The notes: generated from the letters alone by a model not told the origin. A stretch of 64,000 nt of DNA from Candidatus Thermodiscus eudorianus (GCA_015521085.1 WAOW01000006.1:62001-126000), one strand, 5' to 3'; shown: positions 51,879 through 59,615, numbered from the stretch's first letter. Translations and numbers: made by a program.

Positions 51879-52208
51879 GGGCGGTAGTCTAGACGAAGGT
51901 GATTAAGAATACTCGGGAAGCCATAGAATTGTATCTAAAAACCCTATCAGAGGAGAGAGCTTCTGAATAGAAGTTGTTGGAATCAAGAGAGTGAAGGCTG
52001 TTGCCTAGGGGATCACGCCCATTGATTCCTATAGGCTAATATGCCTTTTGGGCGAACTCGTGTATGGTCTATAGGGTAGAAGGGGTCCCCTGCGTAGTTC
52101 TAATTAACGGGTGGGGGATTGTCTGGAGGGAATTACTTTAGGTTCCTGGAAGGAGGTTGCTAGGCGGCTAACCGGCTATATCTAAAAAATAAAAATATTA
52201 TTTTACTG
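51879..52208. other. gene-free stretch after the CRISPR array
   Basis: About 330 bp without a plausible gene, RNA or repeat. It is of average composition and ends with AT-rich ATATCTAAAAAATAAAAATA (about 52178-52197), which would act as a terminator for the minus-strand gene ending at 52209. It also contains a last trace of the repeat (CATAGAATTG near 51923), suggesting older array material that has decayed. Confidence 0.5.
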
Positions 52209-52541
52209 TTATTTTCTGTAGGCTATTAGCACTCCGCCAGCCAGGGCGATCCAGGCTCCTATAGTCCAGAATCCGCCGTCGAAGGGCATGGTTATCAGGG
52301 CTAGGATCACTATGGTCCAGCCTACAGCTGCTGGGTGGCTCTTGTACCAGTACAGGGCAATGTACATTATTATGCTGAGTATTATCTCTATCCATCCCGT
52401 GACGGTTGCACTAGCATAGTGCCATCCATAGAAGTTACCGCTTGCTAGGACTGCCGCTCCGTCGATTAGTATTAATAGTGCGCCGATGGCAGCGGTCCAG
52501 AGACCAGCTTTACCCTGTTCTTCGATCGCCTGCTCTGACAT
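52209..52541 (-). CDS. small four-helix membrane protein, 110 aa
   Basis: Four membrane segments with small loops and a closing motif GGFWTIGAWIALAGGVLIAYRK, a Gly-rich pattern seen in small archaeal membrane proteins of the DUF6114-like kind. The N-terminus is acidic (SEQAIEEQGK). The ATG at 52541 is preceded on the minus strand by AACGGTGAAAACAA, where GGTGA is the ribosome binding site. Function unknown. Confidence 0.72.
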   Translation of the reverse strand: MSEQAIEEQGKAGLWTAAIGALLILIDGAAVLASGNFYGWHYASATVTGWIEIILSIIMYIALYWYKSHPAAVGWTIVILALITMPFDGGFWTIGAWIALAGGVLIAYRK

Positions 52542-52731
52542 TTGTTTTCACCGTTTAGCTATTGTTATGGTTCTAAAACGTATACAATTTTTCTTTGATA
52601 AATTAAAGCCGCTGGGATCTACAACCTGTATATAACACCGTGACATGTCATCTACAAATTGTAATATATACTACCATGCAAATCTCAACTCCAAACACGG
52701 AAACTCCAAAACTAGTGGCTCGTAGGAACCC

Positions 52732-53280
52732 TCAACCCGCCACGTCCAACAATACTACGTATTCCGTTCCCGACTTTACCTCGGCTCCGCCTGTTATCTT
52801 AACCCAGGCATTGAGTACTATGTAGTAGTTGCCCGGCTCTATCTTCTCATCTAAGATTATAGCCAGGTTGTATGGTCCCTCGCCTCTCTCCTGGAGGCTG
52901 ATATGGGAAGGGTTTATGGGCTTAGCTCCTGGTATGTTAGTTCTATTTCCGGGTTCTAGGCGTAATCCGTATTCAATCCTAATCTGGTCCCTGGGTGTTA
53001 GCTTGAGTGTCTCTCTTACACACTCCAATAAATTATTATTTAAATCTATTTTTATTTTGATATTTATTTTATCGCCTCTCCCAGCATCAACGACAAGAGT
53101 CTGCGGACTAATATGCCTATACCCATGAGAGGAATTAACCACTAAGAGCCCGATATCGAATGGACACAGCTTCAATCCCGCCAATCCAGGATGCGTACTT
53201 TGCCTGGGCTCCTGGGCACTAGCTCGCTGTATGACGGTAAAGTTTGATGTCGCCACAACCGTCTGATCAGATCCCGACAT
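52732..53280 (-). CDS. hypothetical protein, 182 aa, start lies in a decayed vapC
   Basis: The sequence has a beta-rich Asn/Asp-containing core (DKINIKIKIDLNNNLLECVRE, RIEYGLRLEPGN, YNLAIILDEKIEPGNYYIVLNAWVKI, TEYVVLLDVAG) and looks like a real domain with AT-rich, foreign-looking codons. Its ATG at 53280 overlaps the last codons of the broken vapC remnant, and the first 25 residues look unlike the rest, so the true N-terminus may have been lost or altered by the event that truncated vapC. No family is recognised. Confidence 0.55.
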   Translation of the reverse strand: MSGSDQTVVATSNFTVIQRASAQEPRQSTHPGLAGLKLCPFDIGLLVVNSSHGYRHISPQTLVVDAGRGDKINIKIKIDLNNNLLECVRETLKLTPRDQIRIEYGLRLEPGNRTNIPGAKPINPSHISLQERGEGPYNLAIILDEKIEPGNYYIVLNAWVKITGGAEVKSGTEYVVLLDVAG

Positions 53281-53565
53281 AAGTGTAGCCGAGCGCGTCT
53301 ATTAGTGATATGTTCTTTCCCTTCCTCTTCTGTTGTAGCTTGAATTTAGCCGCGTCTACGTAGTCTTCGTCTGTCGGGTGGATTATGGGAGTTTCCCTCC
53401 TCACCTTCTCCAGTATCTCCTTGGCCTTGTGGGGACTGTAGTCTCTTGTTATGGCGTATGCGAGTTCGAGGAGGTTGAATTCGCTCGTGATTATGGCCTT
53501 GTAGGGCTTGTAGTTTGGGTTCCCCGGAGTATTTCTATGAGGGCGTATGTGTCGGCGTAGTACAC
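53267..53565 (-). pseudogene. decayed vapC (PIN toxin), frameshifted and truncated
   Basis: Read on the minus strand from GTG at 53565, YYADTYALIEILRG is a VapC start with its Asp and Glu; the frame then breaks. One base further on, GNPNYKPYKAIITSEFNLLELAYAI, RDYSPHKAKEILEKVRRETP and ISLIDALGYTY continue the same protein. One missing G in the run at about 53524-53527 explains the shift. The usual end (about 20 residues with the last Asp) is absent; the frame stops at TGA (53267-53269) inside the start of the next gene. It belongs with the broken vapB next to it. Confidence 0.8.
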
Positions 53566-53566
53566 G

Positions 53567-53734
53567 CTACTCTTCCTCCCTCAGCTCCTCCTTGAACTTC
53601 TGGGGGTCTATCCTCCAATCCCGGAGGAGCCCATAAATGGATAGCTCCCTCTTTCCATCGGGCAGGAGCTTCCTGAGGCTCTCCGGCGAGGCCTAGATAA
53701 CCAGCTTCTTCGCCTCCCCCAACACCACTCCCAT
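53567..53734 (-). pseudogene. decayed vapB with internal TAG
   Basis: From ATG 53734 the frame reads MGVVLGEAKKLVI, then a TAG stop (53693-53695), then continues ASPESLRKLLPDGKRELSIYG and closes EELREEE at TAG 53567-53569. Without the internal stop it is a 54-residue antitoxin. Its ATG sits in the 38-bp repeat also found at the active vapB at 54400. The stop, together with the frameshift in the following vapC, shows a dead module. Confidence 0.8.
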
Positions 53735-53765
53735 GCTTGTTATTCTATGCCCGGGTGCTTATATG
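53728..53765 (-). promoter_or_regulatory. vapBC promoter, 38-bp exact repeat copy 1
   Basis: Identical over 38 bp to 54394-54431. On the minus strand it contains the TATA-like ATATAAGC, then ACCCGGG, and ends at the antitoxin start ATGGGAG. The TATA-to-ATG distance of about 28 bp means a leaderless transcript. The CCCGGG palindrome just below the TATA box is a probable site for VapB autorepression. This copy drives only the decayed module and lies inside the end of the next toxin gene. Confidence 0.75.
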
Positions 53766-54203
53766 CTGGTTTATCTCGCCTGGTGTTATAACTGTTATAC
53801 CTCTTTCCCGGAGTTCCTCGCACTTGTAGTCCTTCTTATTGTAGGTGAGAATGACTACCTCTTTGTATTTCTTGGAGAGGCTTAATGCGAGGGCGGCGAA
53901 CCACTTGTCTGCTGGGTCCTTGACGAGCTTGGCTGCCGTGTCGAGGTATTGCTCGTATTGGCTTGTTGGGACGAATTTTATGGCTTGTTTTAGGAGTTTC
54001 ATCCTTGCATGTAGCTCTTCGACTGGTGTGCCCTTCTTGATGGCCAGTTCTGTGAGGTGTTTGATTGTTTCCTCAAGCAGGATCTCTGGGGCGTATACCT
54101 CTGTTATTGTTAGTAGGTTTCTCACCGTACCATGGGTTGGTCCCTCTGGCTTGAGTATTGCGGCTATGAACACGTTCGTGTCTATGACTATTGGTGGGGT
54201 GAT
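53745..54203 (-). CDS. VapC-type PIN toxin, apparent AUC start
   Basis: PIN-domain toxin: TPPIVIDTNVFIAAILKPEG carries the first catalytic Asp (DTN), followed by EETIKHLTELAIKKG, DPADKWFAALALSL (Asp pair) and VVILTYNKKDYKCEEL. No ATG, GTG or TTG exists ahead of the essential DTN: the first GTG lies after it and would remove the catalytic Asp. A ribosome binding site TTAGGAGGGGG stands 5 bp before an ATC codon at 54201-54203, exactly where homologues start, so the start has become (or is) AUC. It overlaps the antitoxin gene by 16 bp. Confidence 0.75.
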   Translation of the reverse strand: MTPPIVIDTNVFIAAILKPEGPTHGTVRNLLTITEVYAPEILLEETIKHLTELAIKKGTPVEELHARMKLLKQAIKFVPTSQYEQYLDTAAKLVKDPADKWFAALALSLSKKYKEVVILTYNKKDYKCEELRERGITVITPGEINQHISTRA

Positions 54204-54400
54204 CGTAGCCCCCTCCTAACTCTTCCTATTACTTCTCTTACCTCTTCCTCGCTCGGTTTTAGGAGTTTGGAGATGTCTTGGGCTGCGACCTCGAAGAGTA
54301 TTGCCCGCGCTATCCCTTCAAGCCTATCTTTTCCTATAGAGAGCTCCTCGGGAACCTCAACCTCGATAGTAACTTTCTTCGTTGCCACCATAGCTCCCAT
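54188..54400 (-). CDS. VapB-type antitoxin
   Basis: The 70-residue protein begins MGAMVATKKVTIEVEVPEEL and has a helical C-terminal half (SKLLKPSEEEVREVIGRVRRG), close to the antitoxin at 54850-55065 (shared VATKKVTIEVEVPE). It would neutralise the following PIN toxin and repress its promoter through the N-terminal strand domain. The ATG at 54400 lies 28 bp below a TATA-like box in the 38-bp repeat, so the mRNA is leaderless. Confidence 0.82.
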   Translation of the reverse strand: MGAMVATKKVTIEVEVPEELSIGKDRLEGIARAILFEVAAQDISKLLKPSEEEVREVIGRVRRGLRSPHQ

Positions 54401-54431
54401 GCTTGTTATTCTATGCCCGGGTGCTTATATG
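54394..54431 (-). promoter_or_regulatory. vapBC promoter, 38-bp exact repeat copy 2
   Basis: This copy is identical to 53728-53765 and drives the antitoxin starting at 54400. It overlaps the last codons of the upstream toxin gene. A diverged third version (GATATAAACACCCGGGG then 15 bp and ATATGGGAG) precedes the antitoxin at 55065, so TATA, CCCGGG and ATGGGAG spacing is kept in all three. Confidence 0.78.
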
Positions 54432-54883
54432 TTGGTCTCTTGTAGCTCTCTTGGTGTTAGGACTGTTATACCCTCTCTTTGGAGTTCCTCGCATTTGTAG
54501 TCCTTCTTATTGTAGGTTAGTATGATTACTTGTTTGTAGTGTTCTCGTAGGTGTAGTGCGAGGGCTACGTATGGAGTGTCCTTCGGGTCCCTCACGAGGT
54601 CTTTTGCTTTTTCTAGGTGCTTCTTGTAGCTCTTCTTCTTGGCTTCTGTCGTTATTTTTAGGATTGTTTGGAGGGCTGTTTTGAGGGTCCAGGGGTCTAT
54701 GCCCTTCCTTTTCGCCACATCATCTACTACCGTGTTGAACTCCTCCTTCACGTAGTCCGGGACGTATAGCTTATCTCCTCTTAGGTGGAGGGTGAGTAGA
54801 GTGGCTGCTGTATAGCCTTCGGGTTTTAGGATTGAGGCGAGTAGGACGTTTAGGTCGAGGACTGTTGCGCGTGCCTCTTCCAT
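54425..54883 (-). CDS. VapC-type PIN toxin
   Basis: Full-length PIN toxin of 152 aa: ATVLDLNVLLASILKPEG (first Asp), VKEEFNTVVDDVAKRKG (Glu), RDPKDTPYVALALHL (Asp pair) and VIILTYNKKDYKCEEL. It would cleave RNA when free of its antitoxin. It is a close paralogue of the toxin at 53745 (the KKDYKCEEL end is identical), but here the start is a normal ATG at 54883, 34 bp inside the antitoxin gene's end. Confidence 0.9.
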   Translation of the reverse strand: MEEARATVLDLNVLLASILKPEGYTAATLLTLHLRGDKLYVPDYVKEEFNTVVDDVAKRKGIDPWTLKTALQTILKITTEAKKKSYKKHLEKAKDLVRDPKDTPYVALALHLREHYKQVIILTYNKKDYKCEELQREGITVLTPRELQETNI

Positions 54884-55065
54884 ACCCGTTCCTCCACTCT
54901 GGAGAAGATCTCCTCCAGTTCTTCATCGCTCAGCAGCTCTCTCACCTTCCTCATAGACAGCCATACCGTGAAGGCCCTCCACAACCTCTCCAAGGCCTCC
55001 TCGCTAAAACCCTCGGGAACCTCAACCTCTATCGTAACCTTCTTCGTCGCCACTGTCACTCCCAT
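54850..55065 (-). CDS. VapB-type antitoxin
   Basis: A 71-residue antitoxin: MGVTVATKKVTIEVEVPEGF, then a helical segment (ALERLWRAFTVWLSMRKVRELL) and acidic-basic C-terminus. It shares its first 18 residues almost exactly with the antitoxin at 54188, showing tandem duplication of the module followed by divergence of the toxin-binding half. The start is leaderless behind ATATAAACACC. It is the first gene of the minus-strand toxin-antitoxin run that ends in the CRISPR-side genes. Confidence 0.85.
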   Translation of the reverse strand: MGVTVATKKVTIEVEVPEGFSEEALERLWRAFTVWLSMRKVRELLSDEELEEIFSRVEERVWKRHAQQSST

Positions 55066-55247
55066 ATCGATATTCTTGTCCCCGGGTGTTTATATCTCGG
55101 TGTCTCCTGGATGTGGTAGCGAACCTTGAATGTTGTAAGGGGATCATGTTTTTGTGTCTCATCTATTTATAAGGGAGACGCCTGTTGTGGGACGCGTGGG
55201 GGGAATAGTTCTGGATCATTGTTTTTACGATGGTGTGGAGGGTGTTG

Positions 55248-55326
55248 TGGTGCGGCCGCCGGGATTTGAACCCGGGATCGCCGGCTTGGAAGGCCGGCGT
55301 CCTAGTCCAGGCTAGACGACGGCCGC
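55248..55326 (-). tRNA. tRNA-Gly (anticodon TCC)
   Basis: On the minus strand GCGGCCG (55320-55326) pairs with CGGCCGC (55252-55258), leaving discriminator A and an encoded CCA (55248-55250). The anticodon arm GCCGG/CCGGC holds the loop CTTCCAA, giving anticodon TCC. The T arm is CCGGG-TTCAAAT-CCCGG and the D arm contains GTCTAGCCTGGACTAGGAC. No intron is present. It stands at the edge of the CRISPR/vapBC island; I did not see a second copy of its 3' end that would mark an integration. Confidence 0.95.
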
Positions 55327-55403
55327 CTCCGTTCTTGGCCTTGGTGTCTGGTGGGGGTTTATCTAGGTTACCTGGCCTCCCATTGCTAGATGGCTATAGG
55401 GGG

Positions 55404-57389
55404 ATGGCGCTGGGTAGAAGGGAGTTCGCCTCGCTTGTCATTGCAGTGTTAGTGCTAGCCATGTATCCGGCTGTGCTTGTTCATCCCGATGGTAGTGCTG
55501 GGCCTGTGGTGTATAGTGGGAGCTATGATAGGCTTAGCGTGATCATACCGGATCCATCGACCAGGGCTTGCAGCGTGTTCGTGATGGATTCCGTTATCGG
55601 GGAGCTAGATATCATCTTCATGGTCAACGGGAATACCACCTGCAGCGATATAGAGGTCTACATCTACAACTCCAAGATCAAGCTCATAGAACTGCTTGGA
55701 AACACGGAGTACGTCGACGGGGAACTCCAGATAGTCAACACTACGAATACGGCTCTAACCTCTATCACCATCTCAACCCTAACACTCAGGAGCGTAGTCG
55801 TGTTGGATTCGCGCATCGGCCAGTGGCTAGTCTCCGCCCGCGACGTATCCATCGTGGACTCGGAGTTCCTGGCAGTGACTGTCACCGATAACGATGTACT
55901 CTTAGTCGGGGGGAGCCGTGGGGCCTCCATATACGTTGGCCAGGAGGGCGGAGGCGAGATCCACTTCGAGAACTCCAGCCTGGATAACGGGTTCCTCCCC
56001 CTCGGGACGGGCGCTAGACTGAGCGAGGCATTAGCCAATGCCCCAGTCCGGGTCGTCTCCCCCAATGGTAGCCTGACAGTCCAGGACTCGAACTTCACCT
56101 GCAGCTCGGGACCCTGTAGCTTGGAGTTTGCTGGCGTTGGCAGCGGGGTATTCGCCAACGCTATCCTGGACTTGGCCGGCGGGGTACTCAGGTGGGCCTC
56201 GGGCGGTGCGTCCTCTAGCCTCGTGTTGAATAGAACCGTTGTGCGAGGGAGTGTAGATATACGCCTCGCCACCTCTGGCTTGGGCGAGTTGGTAGTGGAG
56301 GACTCCTTCCTGGGCGTGAGGGGAGGGAACGCCACGTCCATCTCAGGGTATAGCGTTAACCTGTCCGCTGGCCGTATCAGGGTCTCCAACTCCACCCTCA
56401 CGGCCGGCAGAATACTCCTGTCCTCTGGGAGCGTGGCTATAGAGGGTTCCAGGATCTCCTTCGGCTCCCTGACTATAGACGGGGCATCCGAGATCTCGAT
56501 GATTGGAGATAGGATGGCTGGCGACTATATCCTGGCCGAGTCCAGGGGTCTGGACAGGGTTTCCTGTGTTGGTTGCGAGGTCTTTACAACTATCATGTTA
56601 GACTCTATACACTGTAATAATACGGTGATAAATATATCTAATACCGTCTTCTACCGAGGCGAAGGACTCGTACTCAGGGCCCTAGAGGGAGAGGTGGCGG
56701 CCAATATAACCGGGGCCCTGTTCATGGACAGGAGGATGGAGTTCATAATCTACAGCTACCCGCCAAGCAATGTAGAAGCCCATATAGTCACGAGCAAGTC
56801 ATACTACTCCAGCCTCGCAGGCCCCACGGTGAAGATAAACGGGGAGACGAGGAGATACGGTGGAGCCGCAATCGACTTGAAGGGCGTAAACGCTACGGTA
56901 ACCATTAGAGACTGGCTACCGGGGACCAATAGCGGCGTCGTGGAGGAGGCCGGGAGTACTCCCCCCTTCACTGTGGAGGGAGGCCATGTTATACCCGTTA
57001 GAGGGACCCTCCCCAGGCTAGACGCCAAAGAGTTCTACATAGTCGTGCTCGACACGCCCAGGAAGGAGATAGCCATAGTAACCAATGAGACCCTAAGGGT
57101 CGAGGCCTACGATGGAAACGGGAACCCCCTAGCCAACAATACCGGGACCGGTAGAGTCTTATTAGAGCTATCCTACAAGGCCAGGGAACTCGTAATTCTA
57201 TACGAGCCAATAGAGACCGGGATAGCGCCGGGTGAAAGTACGGCCTCGAACACCTCTAACAAGGGCAGTGGAGCCCTCTCCACTGTTAAGCCGGGCCGGG
57301 GGTCCTCGTGGTTGAAGTGGCTCCTAGCCCTGTTGGCCATAGCGATTGTTATCCTGGTGGCGTCGTTGTTGTCTAGGAGGCTCCATTAA
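55404..57389 (+). CDS. large beta-rich surface protein, membrane-anchored
   Basis: A 661-residue exported protein: N-terminal segment EFASLVIAVLVLAMYPAVLV, then about 550 residues of short repeating strands with Asn-Ser/Thr turns (SNSTLTAGRILLSSGSVAIEG, FGSLTIDGASEISMIGDRM) that look like a right-handed beta-helix, a low-complexity Ser/Thr/Gly stretch and a C-terminal anchor (WLLALLAIAIVILVASLL) ending RRLH. Two or three Cys pairs may bridge. The frame runs back to 55230 through the tRNA gene, so the ATG at 55404 (after TATAGGGGG) is the start. Role unknown; probably cell-surface or S-layer associated. Confidence 0.8.
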   Translation: MALGRREFASLVIAVLVLAMYPAVLVHPDGSAGPVVYSGSYDRLSVIIPDPSTRACSVFVMDSVIGELDIIFMVNGNTTCSDIEVYIYNSKIKLIELLGNTEYVDGELQIVNTTNTALTSITISTLTLRSVVVLDSRIGQWLVSARDVSIVDSEFLAVTVTDNDVLLVGGSRGASIYVGQEGGGEIHFENSSLDNGFLPLGTGARLSEALANAPVRVVSPNGSLTVQDSNFTCSSGPCSLEFAGVGSGVFANAILDLAGGVLRWASGGASSSLVLNRTVVRGSVDIRLATSGLGELVVEDSFLGVRGGNATSISGYSVNLSAGRIRVSNSTLTAGRILLSSGSVAIEGSRISFGSLTIDGASEISMIGDRMAGDYILAESRGLDRVSCVGCEVFTTIMLDSIHCNNTVINISNTVFYRGEGLVLRALEGEVAANITGALFMDRRMEFIIYSYPPSNVEAHIVTSKSYYSSLAGPTVKINGETRRYGGAAIDLKGVNATVTIRDWLPGTNSGVVEEAGSTPPFTVEGGHVIPVRGTLPRLDAKEFYIVVLDTPRKEIAIVTNETLRVEAYDGNGNPLANNTGTGRVLLELSYKARELVILYEPIETGIAPGESTASNTSNKGSGALSTVKPGRGSSWLKWLLALLAIAIVILVASLLSRRLH

Positions 57390-57428
57390 TTAATGGAGCC
57401 TGTCACAACGGTCTTCGCATGGAGATAG

Positions 57429-58718
57429 ATGGTGGAGGAGCTACTAGCGCTGCTGCTGTTCATCGTTGTGGTGACGGCTATCATAGCTAGGGTTGTGGAG
57501 GAGGCTGTCGCGGCCCTGGCAGGAGTAGTGCTTATGATAGTGTTGACCGGGTATACGCCTGTCGACGCGTTCAACGCCATAGACTGGAACGTCATGGGCA
57601 TACTCTTCGGGATGTGGGTTATAACGGGGTACATGATGAGGGCCGGGTTCTCCCGCGTGGTCCTTTCGTGGATAGTCAAGAGGGTCAACAGCTACAGGGC
57701 CTTACTCCTCATGCTCTCCCTAGCAGCGGGCTTCATATCAATGCTAGTCGACAACGTGCTCGTCATACTCCTATTCGGGGCCCTCTCAATAGAGGCCGCA
57801 AAGAGGGCCCGCGGCAACCCCGTGCTGGCGGTGCTACTAGTCGGGTTCTCTGCTAACTTCATGGGGACGGCGCTACTAATGGGAGACCTCCCGCCGCAAC
57901 TACTCCACAGCATAGCCGGGGCCGAGTTCATCGACTTCATATGGAGCCGTGGGAGGCCGAGTAGCTTCATACTGCTCACGATAACATTCCTCCTAACACT
58001 AGCAACATACTACGCGTTATACGTCAGGAGAGAGCCCCAGACGCTACCCTCCATCGAGTTCGGGGAGGATGGGGTTGATAGGGGACTGCTCTGGCTGTCG
58101 ACGCTGTTCTTCGCCTTGACCGTGGCGGGGATGGCTGTCAGGCCCCTACTGGGGGTCCCCCTCGGCTTCATAACCGTCTCGGGCGCGGCCCTGCTGTCAC
58201 TAGCCGTGGAGGCGTATAGGCGGTGTAACAGGGAGTGGCCTGGCTTCGACGAGATACTGGGGGAGGTTGAGTGGAGGGCCCTCCTATTCTATGCGAGCCT
58301 CTTCGCGCTCGTCGGAGGGCTAGAGTTCAACGGAGTGTTGGAGGCTATGGCCGAGAAGTTCCTCCCCTTGATTAGTAACGGCGGCTTCACGGCGTACACA
58401 AGCTCCTATTGGATCGTGGGCGCACTCTCCACCTTCGTGGAGCACGACGCCCTACTACTAACATTCCTCTACATCGCTAGGGACGCGGCCCACATAGCGG
58501 GCTTCGACCCCTGGCCCCTGTACTGGGCTATGGCCTGGAGCGCCACGCTCGCGAGCAACATGACTACTGCAGCGGCACCAGCCCTATACGTTGCCTTGAC
58601 GCTGGCCGAGGAGAAGGGGTATAGGATAGGGGCCAGGGAGTTCCTCAGGTATAGCGTGCCTTTCGTGTCGATCAGCCTTGTACTGCAGTTCCTCTTAAGC
58701 GCGGTTATATGGGCCTAG
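57429..58718 (+). CDS. ArsB/NhaD-type (ion transporter superfamily) permease
   Basis: About 12 membrane segments in two halves. The first half has GILFGMWVITGYMMRAGF and FISMLVDNVLVILLF, the second GALSTFVEHDALLLTFLYIA; these Asp/Asn-in-helix motifs mark the ArsB/NhaD/DASS ion transporters. Substrate may be sodium/proton, arsenite or a dicarboxylate; it cannot be told. The ATG at 57429 follows CATGGAGATAG. It is followed by a TrmB-family regulator gene with its own promoter. Confidence 0.82.
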   Translation: MVEELLALLLFIVVVTAIIARVVEEAVAALAGVVLMIVLTGYTPVDAFNAIDWNVMGILFGMWVITGYMMRAGFSRVVLSWIVKRVNSYRALLLMLSLAAGFISMLVDNVLVILLFGALSIEAAKRARGNPVLAVLLVGFSANFMGTALLMGDLPPQLLHSIAGAEFIDFIWSRGRPSSFILLTITFLLTLATYYALYVRREPQTLPSIEFGEDGVDRGLLWLSTLFFALTVAGMAVRPLLGVPLGFITVSGAALLSLAVEAYRRCNREWPGFDEILGEVEWRALLFYASLFALVGGLEFNGVLEAMAEKFLPLISNGGFTAYTSSYWIVGALSTFVEHDALLLTFLYIARDAAHIAGFDPWPLYWAMAWSATLASNMTTAAAPALYVALTLAEEKGYRIGAREFLRYSVPFVSISLVLQFLLSAVIWA

Positions 58719-58749
58719 AAGCCCCCAGAGACTATGGGCTCTGTGGCCG

Positions 58750-58761
58750 GGCTATATAGCC
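58750..58761. promoter_or_regulatory. palindromic TATA element before trmB-like gene
   Basis: GGCTATATAGCC is a perfect 12-bp palindrome that contains the TATA box of the regulator gene, 16 bp before its ATG. A dimeric regulator bound there would block TBP, so self-repression is plausible. Confidence 0.5.
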
Positions 58762-58777
58762 GCCCTCTAGGGTACAC

Positions 58778-59554
58778 ATGTATGAGGCTAGGTACGGGTT
58801 GAACGAGGAGATAGAGGCTAGGATTAGGATACTGTTGGAGTTGAATAGGTACGAGGCCAAGGCCTATCTAACGCTCGTGAAAATGGGCTCTATGAAGGCA
58901 GTCGAGCTGGCTGAGCTCTCCGGGATACCGAGGGGCCGCATATACGATGTGCTTAGGAGCCTCGAAGCGAAGGGGCTAGTGAACAGGAGAGACCACTTAT
59001 ACGAGGCGGTCAATCCCAGGAGGGCACTCTCTAGGATCGGGCAGAGGAAGCTCGTCGAGGCACTAGACGCTATGAGGAGGATTGAAGAGTTGGCGGAGGA
59101 GCTTGAGAACTCCTATAAGACCGGTGGGATGAGAGAGGAGGTGAGACTCGTATATGGCTTAAAGGAGAGCCTCGCGGCGGCGCTCTCCTCGATAACGCAA
59201 TGCAAAGGACCAGTATACTTCGTGGCCTTCAAAGCCTCAGAGAAGAGCCTCGAATACTGGGACCTCCTAGCGCCGCTAATCGACAGGCTCCCCCCTAATG
59301 TGAGGATACTCGTCCCATCAACCCAGAGGCCGCCCAAGCAAGCCCTGGAGGCGCTCCTAGAGAAGGGGATCGAGGTCAGGAGTAGCCCGGCCGCGGTGCT
59401 TGACATGATGGCCGCCTGCGACACGGTGATAATAGGGCTGCCGAGCCTCCACCACGACGTGGTCTCGGTATTCATAAGGCATCCAGCCTTCGCATCAGGA
59501 CTAGCCTCTAGGCTGGAGGAGATGTGGCATAACGCCAAGCCAGTGAAGGAATGA
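58778..59554 (+). CDS. TrmB-family transcriptional regulator
   Basis: An N-terminal winged helix (YEAKAYLTLVKMGSMKAVELAE, GIPRGRIYDVLRSLEAKGLV, then VNPRRAL) is the standard TrmB DNA-binding domain, followed by a coiled-coil helix (LDAMRRIEELAEELENSY) and an alpha/beta effector domain of the phospholipase-D-like type (about 120-255). These proteins control sugar or transport genes in archaea. The start ATG is near-leaderless behind a palindromic TATA box. Targets could be the permeases on either side. Confidence 0.9.
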   Translation: MYEARYGLNEEIEARIRILLELNRYEAKAYLTLVKMGSMKAVELAELSGIPRGRIYDVLRSLEAKGLVNRRDHLYEAVNPRRALSRIGQRKLVEALDAMRRIEELAEELENSYKTGGMREEVRLVYGLKESLAAALSSITQCKGPVYFVAFKASEKSLEYWDLLAPLIDRLPPNVRILVPSTQRPPKQALEALLEKGIEVRSSPAAVLDMMAACDTVIIGLPSLHHDVVSVFIRHPAFASGLASRLEEMWHNAKPVKE

Positions 59555-59615
59555 CTGTATAGAAATCATTTTTAGCTAGGCTCGACGGAGGGAATCCTAT
59601 ATTGGGGTCTGGGGG

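Noticed and set aside
50615-55326. Island inserted at the tRNA-Gly gene
   Set aside because: No integrase gene and no duplicated tRNA 3' end were found on the other side of the region, so integration at this tRNA is not supported.
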